Assembly: GCA_905214795.1 (NCBI GenBank)
Contig: CAJMNM010000030.1
Coordinates: 1-40,161, forward strand
Source of the DNA: an uncultured bacterium
GTDB lineage: Bacteria; Bacteroidota; Bacteroidia; Bacteroidales; Bacteroidaceae
Direction of reading: 5' to 3'
Length of the DNA: 40,161 nucleotides
Position 1 is the stretch's first letter; the number at the start of each line of letters is the position of its first letter. The notes beneath the pieces are model-generated. The model was given only the letters and a program-made list of their open reading frames with translations. It was not told the origin of the DNA and did no database searches. Positions 26,595 to 34,895 of the stretch are shown here, in pieces. The translations under genes and the position numbers were made by a program.

Positions 26595-27185
26595 TTAAAT
26601 AGTGTGCTGATGAATCAGATTAAGAAATTCTTCACGCGTCTTTGCCTGATTAAAGGCACCGGTAAAATCGCTGGTTGTTGTAATGGAATTCTGCTTCTCT
26701 ACACCTCGCATTTGCATACACATGTGACGTGCCTCAACCACTACCATAACACCTAGCGGATGTAGCGCGTTTTCTATACACTCTTTAATCTGCAAGGTCA
26801 TTCGTTCCTGCACCTGCAAACGATGAGAAAAGGAATCTACCACACGTGCTATTTTACTCAATCCGGTAATATAACCGTTAGGAATGTAAGCGACATGCAC
26901 TTTACCATAAAACGGTAACATGTGATGTTCGCATAAAGAAAAGAAATCAATATCTTTGACTATGACCATATGCCGATAGTCTTCTTTGAATTTTGCCGAA
27001 TTCAATATCGCTTCCGGATCCTCATGGTATCCTCGCGTTAGTGTCTGCATGGCTTTCGCCACTCTGTACGGAGTTTTCAACAGGCCCTCTCTCTCTGGAT
27101 CTTCGCCTAGAAGTTCAAGAATATTCTTATAATTAGCTTCCAAACCTGTCTGAACTTCCTCGTTTATTATCTGATTATTTTCCAT
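26595..27185 (-). CDS. folE: GTP cyclohydrolase I
   Basis: This 196-residue enzyme converts GTP to 7,8-dihydroneopterin triphosphate, the first step of folate synthesis. Zinc ligands Cys85 and His88 (SLCEHHMLPFYGKVHVAY) and Cys156 (EARHMCMQMRGV) are present, as is the conserved GLSKIARVVDSFSHRLQVQE stretch. Its ATG follows the TAA of the SPOR gene with no base in between, so the two genes are very likely cotranscribed and translationally coupled. Confidence 0.96.
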   Translation of the reverse strand: MENNQIINEEVQTGLEANYKNILELLGEDPEREGLLKTPYRVAKAMQTLTRGYHEDPEAILNSAKFKEDYRHMVIVKDIDFFSLCEHHMLPFYGKVHVAYIPNGYITGLSKIARVVDSFSHRLQVQERMTLQIKECIENALHPLGVMVVVEARHMCMQMRGVEKQNSITTTSDFTGAFNQAKTREEFLNLIHQHTI

Positions 27186-27701
27186 TTAGTATGGTATAAG
27201 TATCACTGATTTCACAATCAGCGCTTCGTTAAACCGATTTGTTGCTCTCAACTCTCTCAATGCGCTTGCCGCCTCCTCATAGGTCTGAAAATCTCCAACC
27301 CTGCAAATCCATCTCGGGCTTTGGAAATGTGTATAAACCGACCACTCCGGGAACTCACTCCTCACTCTCGAAGCCATGCTTTGAGCTTCCTGACGCGATG
27401 CACGTGAATTGCCTCCGGCATAGACTTGTATGCGGTAACCATTGGCTTTCATCTTCCTCGTGCTACTCTTCCGTGTTGTTGACACAGACTGACTGTCACT
27501 TTCTGAAGGATGGCCAACCGTATTGACAACTGATCGGGATGAATCGCTGCCATCTACCATTTTCTTTATTTCAGCATCCTGTATTACTGTTACAGTCCCC
27601 TGACCGGGTACTTTTTTTGTAAGTTTATCCGTAAACTTTTCCTGAGCAGATACAGCCGTTGCACAAACCACCAGAATCAATGAAAGGAAAATCTTCTTCA
27701 T
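27186..27701 (-). CDS. Exported SPOR-domain protein
   Basis: This 171-residue protein has a clear signal peptide (MKKIFLSLILVVCATAVSAQ). A Ser/Lys-rich linker near residues 60-85 leads to a SPOR domain at about 88-168 (GYRIQVYAGGNSRASRQEAQ, later CRVGDFQTYEEAASALREL). SPOR domains bind denuded glycan strands at the septum, so a periplasmic role in cell division or wall remodelling is likely. It is directly joined to folE downstream. A terminator for the tpiA transcript lies just upstream, so its promoter is either within that short gap or transcription reads through. Confidence 0.88.
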   Translation of the reverse strand: MKKIFLSLILVVCATAVSAQEKFTDKLTKKVPGQGTVTVIQDAEIKKMVDGSDSSRSVVNTVGHPSESDSQSVSTTRKSSTRKMKANGYRIQVYAGGNSRASRQEAQSMASRVRSEFPEWSVYTHFQSPRWICRVGDFQTYEEAASALRELRATNRFNEALIVKSVILIPY

Positions 27702-27720
27702 TTCGTTCCCTGTTTAAAAG

Positions 27721-27752
27721 AAAAAGCTCATTCTGCCTATATTGGCAGAATG
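27721..27752 (-). terminator. Terminator downstream of tpiA
   Basis: CATTCTGCC (27729-27737) pairs with GGCAGAATG (27744-27752) around a six-base loop. On the minus strand it is followed by a T5 run (complement of 27721-27725). Confidence 0.75.
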
Positions 27753-27771
27753 GGCATAAATGATTTACTGA

Positions 27772-28530
27772 TTATTTCCAAGCGTCGATGATACCCTTGA
27801 AATCTGCGCATTTCAACGCAGCACCACCAATAAGGCCACCGTCTACGTCGGGTTTAGCAAAGATTTCCTTGGCATTGCTAGGCTTGCAGCTACCACCGTA
27901 AAGAATAGATACGTTTTCAGCAGCCTCTGCACCGAACTTATCGGCAATAGTAGAACGGATAAATGCGTGCATTTCTTCAGCCTGTTCTGCTGTAGCAGTC
28001 TTACCTGTACCGATAGCCCAAACCGGTTCGTAAGCAAGAATAACATTTGCAAACTGTTCTGCTGTAAGATCGAAAAGCGAACCTTCCAACTGAGCCTTAA
28101 CAACTTCATTCTGCTTGCCTGATTCACGTTCTTCAAGAACCTCGCCAATACAGAAGATAATCTTCAAACCATTTGCCAAAGCAAGGTTAACCTTTTCCTT
28201 CAAAATTTCAGCAGTTTCACCATAGTATGCACGACGCTCAGAATGACCGAGAATTACATACTGTGCACCGGTTGACTTAACCATAGCCGCTGAAACCTCA
28301 CCTGTATAAGCACCTTTTTCCTTGTCTGCGCAGTTTTCTGCACCAAGACCGATTACATTAGAATCGATGATGCCAGCTACAGATGCCAAATGAATGAACG
28401 GAGTGCAGATAATTACATCACAATTAGGTTTATCTGCAGCCAAAACATTGTTCAACTCAGTAGCCAAAGCTACACCTTCCTGCAGGTTCATGTTCATTTT
28501 CCAGTTACCTGCTACAATTTTCTTTCTCAT
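27772..28530 (-). CDS. tpiA: Triose-phosphate isomerase (internal start within the fusion frame)
   Basis: From ATG 28530 this segment encodes 252 residues, exactly the usual length. It interconverts dihydroxyacetone phosphate and glyceraldehyde 3-phosphate in glycolysis. Catalytic features are intact: Asn and Lys in VAGNWKMNMNLQEGV, His in VILGHSERRAYYGE, Glu in AYEPVWAIGTGKTATAEQAE, and the phosphate loop ILYGGSCKPSNAKEIF. Because the enzyme is soluble and normally a homodimer, translation from this ATG is the likely source of active protein, whether or not the upstream membrane part reads into it. It is followed by a good terminator. Confidence 0.9.
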   Translation of the reverse strand: MRKKIVAGNWKMNMNLQEGVALATELNNVLAADKPNCDVIICTPFIHLASVAGIIDSNVIGLGAENCADKEKGAYTGEVSAAMVKSTGAQYVILGHSERRAYYGETAEILKEKVNLALANGLKIIFCIGEVLEERESGKQNEVVKAQLEGSLFDLTAEQFANVILAYEPVWAIGTGKTATAEQAEEMHAFIRSTIADKFGAEAAENVSILYGGSCKPSNAKEIFAKPDVDGGLIGGAALKCADFKGIIDAWK

Positions 28531-29850
28531 TTTTCTACTTTTTAAAAGGTTGGTTAATCGTTTTTTATGTTTTAAACGTTTATACATCTTACTACCAATC
28601 CAAATCCGGTCTGCCGCACTCAGCAAAATAAGCGGTAAAACGAACCACAAAAGGATTTTCAGAATAGTAGTCATTCTTGATTCTATCTGCATCTGCCCCA
28701 ACGTACTGTCTTCTAGCGGTTGCTCGAGTTCATTCTCTGCCGGCAAAGTATTACAGCTCCACTTATTGTAAACTACCCCTTGACGAAGAAGCATCAGTCC
28801 AGGATTGGAACGTATCATAGTTTTCAACGTTATCTCGTCGGTCACACAGAATGGATATTCCGCCCCGGTCAGATCCTGCCAACGCATAATTGCCTCATCT
28901 CCGGAAGACGTCAGACAATAAAAACGATAACCGTGTTCCAAGCAATAATCGTAGATTTCGTTTATCAGATCGATGTTACTGTCATCAGCTGTTTCCAACT
29001 TCGGAGATATCAACAGAAACGTATAGGATGAATCCTTAAGCACTTCCTGTGTAATGTCATTACCGGATGGCCATACAGTCATTGAAAAATCATGAATGGG
29101 CGGTAATGTGCCCTGGCGTGTTATAACCGTTTTACTGTCGACAAAATGCCAAGTACTGTCGGGATAGTTATCAAGTGTAAACTCTTTACGCTGTCCGTCT
29201 TTCTCAAGAATAAATGTCGTTTCATATTCCGGGGCGACCGCATCTGCCGGAAGCTCCATTCCCTTAGGTATATCCGCACTAATATGATATGGACGAAAAT
29301 CAAAAACAGGCAAACGGTATAAACAAAAACCGGCCAAAACCAATGAAAATACAATAGAATAAAGAGAAATGGTCCATTGATTGCGCTCTGAGATAAAACG
29401 GGTCATGAAATGCGGGAAAAACAACACCATTAAAGACGCCAAAAACAGCACCACATTTTTACCAAACGTCTCCCAATTGGACAGCACAACAGCATCACCG
29501 AAACAACCACAATCAGATACCGGATTATAAAGAGCCAGATAAAGAGTGAATGGTGTTACACAAAGCATGAAGAGGAAATAAAGCCATGTCGTGATTTTAC
29601 GCCGGATACCGAAAAACATATATATACCCAGAATAAACTCTAAGCCGGCCAAAAGAACAGACAACAAGAGCGGCATGAAATCAGGAATCCATTCCGACCA
29701 TCCGAACGCGACAAAATAATCCTCAAATTTATATTGTGTACCCCGGGGATCAACAAGTTTTACGATTCCCGAAAAGATGAACGCACCGGCTAAAAGCAAC
29801 CGGCAGAGATTCACCCCCGTCCACAACAATCTACGCCCAATCCTATTCAC
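27772..29850 (-). CDS. DoxX/MauE-like membrane protein continuous with triose-phosphate isomerase
   Basis: One open frame of 692 codons joins two usually separate proteins. The start is GTG at 29850, overlapping the DUF1599 stop by eight bases (GTGAATAG). Residues 1-185 form a DoxX/MauE-like membrane domain with a CGC motif (PVSDCGCFGDAVVLSNWETF). Residues 190-385 form an exported thioredoxin-like region that lacks a C-x-x-C pair (YTFLLISPKLE, later LKTMIRSNPGLMLLRQGVVY). A further helix follows (ILKILLWFVLPLILLSA). From residue 441 comes complete triose-phosphate isomerase. The join is KRLKHKKRLTNLLKSRKM, without a stop. Removing one A from the A6 run there would create TAA, so a recent loss of the stop or a sequencing error is possible. 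A cytosolic enzyme could still be made from its own ATG at 28530. Confidence 0.8.
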   Translation of the reverse strand: MNRIGRRLLWTGVNLCRLLLAGAFIFSGIVKLVDPRGTQYKFEDYFVAFGWSEWIPDFMPLLLSVLLAGLEFILGIYMFFGIRRKITTWLYFLFMLCVTPFTLYLALYNPVSDCGCFGDAVVLSNWETFGKNVVLFLASLMVLFFPHFMTRFISERNQWTISLYSIVFSLVLAGFCLYRLPVFDFRPYHISADIPKGMELPADAVAPEYETTFILEKDGQRKEFTLDNYPDSTWHFVDSKTVITRQGTLPPIHDFSMTVWPSGNDITQEVLKDSSYTFLLISPKLETADDSNIDLINEIYDYCLEHGYRFYCLTSSGDEAIMRWQDLTGAEYPFCVTDEITLKTMIRSNPGLMLLRQGVVYNKWSCNTLPAENELEQPLEDSTLGQMQIESRMTTILKILLWFVLPLILLSAADRIWIGSKMYKRLKHKKRLTNLLKSRKMRKKIVAGNWKMNMNLQEGVALATELNNVLAADKPNCDVIICTPFIHLASVAGIIDSNVIGLGAENCADKEKGAYTGEVSAAMVKSTGAQYVILGHSERRAYYGETAEILKEKVNLALANGLKIIFCIGEVLEERESGKQNEVVKAQLEGSLFDLTAEQFANVILAYEPVWAIGTGKTATAEQAEEMHAFIRSTIADKFGAEAAENVSILYGGSCKPSNAKEIFAKPDVDGGLIGGAALKCADFKGIIDAWK

Positions 29851-30382
29851 CGAACTTCAATTTTATCAAGCCAAAAACAGCATAATTAATCATATCCATA
29901 TAATTGGCATCAACACCCTCCGAAACCAAGGTCTCACCACCGAGACTCTCAATCTGTTTGGTTCTGTAAAGTTTCATCAGTATCAAATCCGTATAAGAAC
30001 TGATTCTCATACCACGCCACGCTTCATCGTAGTCGTGGTTCTTTTTCACCATCAGTTCCATGGTTATCCGAGCGTATTTATCATACTCTTCCAAAGCCTC
30101 GTCGGGCGTAAGATCTTCCTTATCTGCATAACCGAGATTAAGTTGGATAAGAGCGATAATACCATAATTTACAATACCTATAAATTCAGGATAAATCCCT
30201 TCTCCCACCAACGATACACCCTTTGTCTCAAGACTGCGGATACGGTTTGCCTTAATGAAAATCTGATCTGTAACGGACGATGGCCGCATAATACGCCACG
30301 CCGCACCATAATCGTGCAATTTTTTGGAGAACAACTCCCGGCATTCCGCCATAATCTGCTCAAACTGCTGATTTGTTTCCAT
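29843..30382 (-). CDS. DUF1599 family protein with internal duplication
   Basis: This 179-residue protein consists of two similar halves. The first has LHDYGAAWRIMRPSSVTDQI then LVGEGIYPEFIGIVNYGIIA; the second has NHDYDEAWRGMRISSYTDLI then LVSEGVDANYMDMINYAVFG. Each half shares K-x-HDY-x-x-AWR-x-MR-x-SS-x-TD, R-x-x-x-x-E-x-x-G-x-x-LV-x-EG and NY. This matches the DUF1599 domain, which has been linked to nucleotide modification; the activity is not established. It has its own promoter and overlaps the membrane-protein gene downstream by eight bases. Confidence 0.85.
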   Translation of the reverse strand: METNQQFEQIMAECRELFSKKLHDYGAAWRIMRPSSVTDQIFIKANRIRSLETKGVSLVGEGIYPEFIGIVNYGIIALIQLNLGYADKEDLTPDEALEEYDKYARITMELMVKKNHDYDEAWRGMRISSYTDLILMKLYRTKQIESLGGETLVSEGVDANYMDMINYAVFGLIKLKFGE

Positions 30383-30444
30383 AATCCTTACCTCACCGGC
30401 CTAAAGACCTTTCATGCTCATTAAATATCCAATATGTAACGCTA

Positions 30445-30476
30445 CAAAGTTAATACTTTTCGCCGAAACATGCAAA
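30445..30476 (-). promoter_or_regulatory. Promoter of the DUF1599-DoxX-tpiA operon
   Basis: On the minus strand TTTG (complement of 30473-30476), 20 bases, then TAACTTTG (complement of 30445-30452) matches the Bacteroidetes consensus fully. The -33 box is part of the T run of the preceding terminator. Confidence 0.7.
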
Positions 30477-30505
30477 AAGAGCCTGCCATATGAATGGCAG
30501 ACTCT
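30473..30505 (-). terminator. Terminator of the M23-LysM peptidase gene
   Basis: AGAG-c-CTGCCAT (30478-30489) pairs with ATGGCAG-a-CTCT (30494-30505) around loop ATGA. On the minus strand it is followed by a T5 run. Strength and position are right for a Rho-independent terminator. Confidence 0.8.
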
Positions 30506-30534
30506 TATTATAAAAGCAAAAATTTTATGAATCA

Positions 30535-31500
30535 TCAAGAATATTTGAGAATTTGTCCCGGACGAAGAACTGTACGGCGGGAAATACCGTTCAACTTGCA
30601 CAACTTCTCTACTGTTGTATTACGCTTTTTGGCTATAGTATAAAGGCTTTCTCCTGAACGGACTTTATGTACACCTCCGGATTTCTTCGCTTTTTTCTCA
30701 ACCGGTTTTGTATTCTTAGCCACCAATTTTTCCTCTTGCTGTTTGTCATCAGAAGAAACAATTACCTTTCTCGGGTAACGTGCGGCATCAGAAGAATTTA
30801 TCGCCATACCCTTACCGTTCTTACGGAACAGATAATAATCACCGGTTACATCCTGAGCTACAAAATCAAACATTTCAGCCGGATCAATCGCTATACCCAT
30901 GAAACGGATTTCAAAATGCAAATGAGAACCGGTTGAACGTCCGGTATTACCACCCAGGCCAATCGGATCTCCGGCCTTTACTACCTGATTATTCTTAACC
31001 AGTTGTTTAGACAAATGACCATAAAAAGTTTCCAATCCATTCGGATGACGAATACCGACGTAGTTACCGTATCCATAGCGGTCGAAAGCCACAATTCTTA
31101 CCTTTCCACTAAAAGCCGCATAGATTGTATCTCCCGTATAAACTTTCACATCTATACCTTTGTGCATTCTACGAAACGACCTACGGTAACCATAATTGGA
31201 TGTGACACGCTGACTGGGGGTCGGCATACAAAAATGTCTGAGATCAATTTTATATTCATCCGGAACCGAAGCATAGGAACGATGAGCGTAGTCATTGCTC
31301 CAATCCGAATAGAGTTCTGATGCAGGATTTTCCAAATTTTCCGTACCAATCAAACGCTGTAAAGCTACGGAATCTATTGCTCTCATTTTCTTGTCAATAG
31401 GTGCCTGACGCGCCAACAAATCTTGCCCATACGTTGGAAAACTCAACAGAGCCACGGCTGCAAGCATTCCTATCTTCATTATCTTCGAGTCAAAAAACAT
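30535..31500 (-). CDS. M23 family metallopeptidase with C-terminal LysM domain
   Basis: This 321-residue exported peptidoglycan hydrolase has a signal peptide (MKIGMLAAVALLSFPTYGQ). The start at 31500 is favoured by AGGAAAG just upstream; 31479 is the alternative. The M23 domain spans about residues 97-215 with zinc and catalytic residues His113 and Asp117 (RMHKGIDVKVYTGD), His162 (FYGHLSKQLV) and the H-x-H pair 193/195 (TGSHLHFEIRFMGIAIDP). A Lys-rich linker leads to LysM at about 278-320 (HKVRSGESLYTIAKKRNTTV), which binds glycan. The order M23 then LysM is common in Bacteroidetes. It follows ndk by 27 bases and has its own terminator. Confidence 0.92.
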   Translation of the reverse strand: MFFDSKIMKIGMLAAVALLSFPTYGQDLLARQAPIDKKMRAIDSVALQRLIGTENLENPASELYSDWSNDYAHRSYASVPDEYKIDLRHFCMPTPSQRVTSNYGYRRSFRRMHKGIDVKVYTGDTIYAAFSGKVRIVAFDRYGYGNYVGIRHPNGLETFYGHLSKQLVKNNQVVKAGDPIGLGGNTGRSTGSHLHFEIRFMGIAIDPAEMFDFVAQDVTGDYYLFRKNGKGMAINSSDAARYPRKVIVSSDDKQQEEKLVAKNTKPVEKKAKKSGGVHKVRSGESLYTIAKKRNTTVEKLCKLNGISRRTVLRPGQILKYS

Positions 31501-31527
31501 TACTTTCCTTTCTTCTATATTTTATTG

Positions 31528-31995
31528 TTAATCATTGATTTCGTCTGTTGCATAAAGAAAGCCCGACAACGCCTGCGTGTAATCAAACAACTCATCTTTC
31601 TTGAAAAAACGCGCCAATTCAATTTCTGCATTTTCCAAAGAATCTGAAGTATGAACAACGTTTTGCTGATTACTAAGACAATAATCGCCACGTATAGTCC
31701 CCGGAGCAGCCAAACGACCGTTTGTTACACCGGCCATAGCTCTTACTACGGCAACTGCTTCCACACCTTCAAAACAACATGCTATAATGGGAGCAGCCAT
31801 CATGGAGTCTTTCAGACCCCTAAAAAAGGGCTTTTCTTTGAGATGTGCATAATGCTCATCAAGGATCTCATCCGTCAACTGCATCATTTTCATCCCGGCT
31901 AACCTTAGTCCTCTTTTTTCAAATCGTGATATTATTTCTCCAACCAGACCTCGCTGCAAGGTTCCTGGTTTCAACAGGACCAAAGTCTTTTCCAT
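31528..31995 (-). CDS. ndk: Nucleoside diphosphate kinase
   Basis: This 155-residue enzyme transfers the terminal phosphate from ATP to other nucleoside diphosphates. The catalytic His115 lies in NQQNVVHTSDSLENAEIELA. The start KTLVLLKPGTLQRGLVGEII and the segment GRLAAPGTIRGDYCLS are typical. The active-site context NVVHTSDS differs slightly from the usual NxxHGSDS, as seen in other Bacteroidetes. It has a promoter of its own and is likely cotranscribed with the M23 peptidase. Confidence 0.95.
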   Translation of the reverse strand: MEKTLVLLKPGTLQRGLVGEIISRFEKRGLRLAGMKMMQLTDEILDEHYAHLKEKPFFRGLKDSMMAAPIIACCFEGVEAVAVVRAMAGVTNGRLAAPGTIRGDYCLSNQQNVVHTSDSLENAEIELARFFKKDELFDYTQALSGFLYATDEIND

Positions 31996-32050
31996 GATGA
32001 ATTAGATTTAGAGTTTAACTTCCTGACGGATTTTTTACTATCCTCAATTG

Positions 32051-32081
32051 CAAAGATAACAAAAATCAAAAAAACGACCAA
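32051..32081 (-). promoter_or_regulatory. Promoter of ndk
   Basis: The minus strand has TATCTTTG (complement of 32051-32058), a full match to TAnnTTTG. TTGG (complement of 32078-32081) lies 19 bases upstream as a partial -33 box. The start of transcription would be about 45 bases before the ndk ATG. Confidence 0.5.
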
Positions 32082-32118
32082 GGAAATTAACAAATTTTCC
32101 CTTTTCTAGCGATGTCTC

Positions 32119-34215
32119 TTAAGAAATCAACGACCAGTTCACATTGTTTTGCTGAATTCTTCTTAATTGTTGCCACAACACTTCATTTTCTGTTTTTGCA
32201 CAATATGGATCATCATCCAGTATCTTTTCTGCCACATTTCTGGCCGTCTGCAAAATCTGTCCGTCATGCACTATATCCGCTATTTTAAGGTCAAAAGGTA
32301 CGCCGCTCTGTTGAGTTCCTTCCAAATCACCCGGACCACGCAATTTCAAATCCGCCTCGGCTATTTCAAAACCATCACAGGTCTCCGTCATGATCTGTAT
32401 GCGCTTACGTGTATCTGTTGCAAGCTGGAATTTCGTAACCAAAATACAATAAGACTGATCTGCTCCTCGTCCCACCCGGCCACGCAACTGATGCAATTGA
32501 GCCAATCCGAAACGCTCGGCATTCTCAATTACCATGACTGTGGCATTGGGTACATTGACACCGACCTCAATCACTGTCGTCGCTACCAGAATTTGTGTTT
32601 CACCAGATATGAACCGCTGCATCTCGGCATCTTTTTCAACCGCCTTCATTTTTCCATGTACCTTACTAATATGTAAATCCGGAAAAACATGACGTAACTG
32701 CTCATAACCTTCTTCCAAATTTTTCAGGTCAATCTTCTCGCTTTCCTTAATCAACGGATAGACCACATAAATCTGACGTCCGGCAGTAATCTCACGACGC
32801 ATAAGACGATAAAGTTCCTCACGGCGATTGTCAAACTGATGACGGGTTTCTACAGCCTTTCTTCCAGGTGGCAATTCATCTATAACCGACACATCCAAAT
32901 CACCATACACCGTCATAGCCAAGGTACGGGGAATAGGTGTTGCCGTCATCACAAGCACATGAGGGGGCTGCTGACTCTTGGTCCATAAACGTGCGCGCTG
33001 AGCTACACCAAACCGATGTTGCTCATCAATAACAACCATCCCCAAAGACTTGAACTGTACGGTATCCTCGAACACAGCATGTGTTCCTACAAGAATCTGC
33101 ACGCTACCATCCGCAAGCCCCTCTAAAACAGAACGTCGTCGGGCACCTTTTACAGTTCCGGTCAGCAATTCTACCCGGACACCCATTTTACCAAGCATAC
33201 TGCAGAAGGTTGCAAAATGCTGTTCGGCAAGAATCTCTGTCGGTGCCACAATACAAGCCTGATAATGATTGTCTAATGCAATCAGCATGCTCATCAGAGC
33301 TACCAGTGTCTTTCCGCTGCCGACATCCCCCTGTAAAAGACGGTTCATCTGCCGACCGCTTCCCATATCCTGCCGTATTTCACGAATCACACGCTTTTGC
33401 GCGCCAGTCAGCGGAAACGGCAGACAAGTATCATAAAAATTTCTGAAAATCTCTCCTACCCGCTCAAAGATATATCCACGGAGCTTTCTTGTCCGTTCGC
33501 GGGAATAACGCAGAATGCCAAGCTGGACATACAACAATTCTTCAAACTTCAGCCGGTAACGGGCACGACGCAAATCTTCGGCATTACGCGGATAATGGGC
33601 AAAGCGCAAAGCTTGATCGGCAGACATCAGATGAAGTTGATCTACCAGATAGTCGGGTAAAGTTTCGGGTATGGTAAAATCTATTTTCTGCAACAATGAA
33701 GCGGTAAAATGTTCCATAGAGCGGGAATTAAGCCCTTTACGCTTCATCTTTTCCGTAGTTGAATAATAGGGTTGCAACCCCATGACATTCAATTGCAGAC
33801 TGTCCACGGCATCTACATCGGGATGTACAATATTGATACGACCGTTAAATGCAGACGGTCTACCAAAAACAATATATTCAGTCTGAACCTTATAAGCAGA
33901 CAGGATATATTTCAAACCATTGAACCATATCAAATCAATAATGCCACGCCCGTCGGTAAAATGAGCCACAAGACGACGTTTACGTCCCTCACCTTCGGTT
34001 TCAAAGCTCAATATACGCCCCTTCACCTGTACGTAGGGCATATTGATACTCAATTCGCTCACGGCATACAGACGGCTGCGGTCAATGTGTTTGTAAGGGA
34101 ATGTATATAACAGGTCACGGTACGTATAAACCTGCAGTTCTTCATTTAGAAGAGTGGCACGTTGCGGACCGACTCCCGGCAAATACTTGATGTCTTGTTT
34201 GGAGAGGTCGAACAT
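32119..34215 (-). CDS. recG: ATP-dependent DNA helicase RecG
   Basis: This 698-residue helicase remodels stalled replication forks and branch-migrates Holliday junctions. The N-terminal wedge/OB region covers about residues 1-230 (HIDRSRLYAVSEL, VQVKGRILSFETEG). Helicase motifs follow: Walker A LLQGDVGSGKTLVALMSM (about 298), motif II VVIDEQHRFGVAQRARL (about 395), motif III VMTATPIPRTLAMTVYGDLD, and motif VI AQLHQLRGRVGRGADQSYC. Its ATG lies two bases after the ispD stop. Confidence 0.96.
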   Translation of the reverse strand: MFDLSKQDIKYLPGVGPQRATLLNEELQVYTYRDLLYTFPYKHIDRSRLYAVSELSINMPYVQVKGRILSFETEGEGRKRRLVAHFTDGRGIIDLIWFNGLKYILSAYKVQTEYIVFGRPSAFNGRINIVHPDVDAVDSLQLNVMGLQPYYSTTEKMKRKGLNSRSMEHFTASLLQKIDFTIPETLPDYLVDQLHLMSADQALRFAHYPRNAEDLRRARYRLKFEELLYVQLGILRYSRERTRKLRGYIFERVGEIFRNFYDTCLPFPLTGAQKRVIREIRQDMGSGRQMNRLLQGDVGSGKTLVALMSMLIALDNHYQACIVAPTEILAEQHFATFCSMLGKMGVRVELLTGTVKGARRRSVLEGLADGSVQILVGTHAVFEDTVQFKSLGMVVIDEQHRFGVAQRARLWTKSQQPPHVLVMTATPIPRTLAMTVYGDLDVSVIDELPPGRKAVETRHQFDNRREELYRLMRREITAGRQIYVVYPLIKESEKIDLKNLEEGYEQLRHVFPDLHISKVHGKMKAVEKDAEMQRFISGETQILVATTVIEVGVNVPNATVMVIENAERFGLAQLHQLRGRVGRGADQSYCILVTKFQLATDTRKRIQIMTETCDGFEIAEADLKLRGPGDLEGTQQSGVPFDLKIADIVHDGQILQTARNVAEKILDDDPYCAKTENEVLWQQLRRIQQNNVNWSLIS

Positions 34216-34217
34216 GC

Positions 34218-34895
34218 TCAGTCTGATAAAAGCGCTTCCGCTATTTTAAGATCAAAAGGTGTAGTCAGTTTTATATTCTCACGATTGCCTTCAACCAATG
34301 TAACCGGACTCCCCAACGCTTCAACAACCGAAGCATCATCGGTAAATGTTTCACGATAAGGCTGAGCATAAGCTTTTTTAAGCAAACGACCGTCAAAAGT
34401 CTGCGGAGTCTGCACCAGACGGTAATCTGCCCGGTTCACAGTACGGCTCTGCCCGCCCGTTCCATCAAGCCGACGCACAGTCTCTACTACAGGTATCACC
34501 GGTACTACGGCATGCGTTTTCTCAGCCATACGAAAACAAGTATCTATCACACTTTTACTCACAAACGGACGTACTCCGTCGTGAACTGCCACCAGACAAT
34601 CTTCATCGTCCGGCACAAAGGACAAGCCGTTTGCCACTGAGTGGAAACGCGTTTCTCCCCCTTCTGCCAGACGATAAGGTACATCAAAATGGCACGACGC
34701 GCAAAGCGACATCCAGTAATCCTTTTGTGCCGATGGCAAAACAAGAATCAGTTGCACCGAAGCATCATACGCATAAAAAGCGTCGAGCGTTCGCATCAGT
34801 ACAGGACGTCCCTTTACGGGAAGAAACTGCTTAGGCACTTCACCGCCCATACGCAGCCCTTTCCCTCCGGCCACTATGATGACATATTTTTTCAT
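34218..34895 (-). CDS. ispD: 2-C-methyl-D-erythritol 4-phosphate cytidylyltransferase
   Basis: This 225-residue enzyme makes CDP-methylerythritol in the MEP pathway of isoprenoid synthesis. The nucleotide-binding loop is IIVAGGKGLRMGGEVPKQFL at the N-terminus, with downstream conserved parts LVAVHDGVRPFVSKSVID and RLVQTPQTFDGRLLKKAY and the end FTDDASVVEALGSPVTLVEG. All expected motifs are present and the length is normal. It overlaps the DJ-1 gene by four bases and lies two bases before recG, so the three form one transcription unit. Confidence 0.94.
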   Translation of the reverse strand: MKKYVIIVAGGKGLRMGGEVPKQFLPVKGRPVLMRTLDAFYAYDASVQLILVLPSAQKDYWMSLCASCHFDVPYRLAEGGETRFHSVANGLSFVPDDEDCLVAVHDGVRPFVSKSVIDTCFRMAEKTHAVVPVIPVVETVRRLDGTGGQSRTVNRADYRLVQTPQTFDGRLLKKAYAQPYRETFTDDASVVEALGSPVTLVEGNRENIKLTTPFDLKIAEALLSD

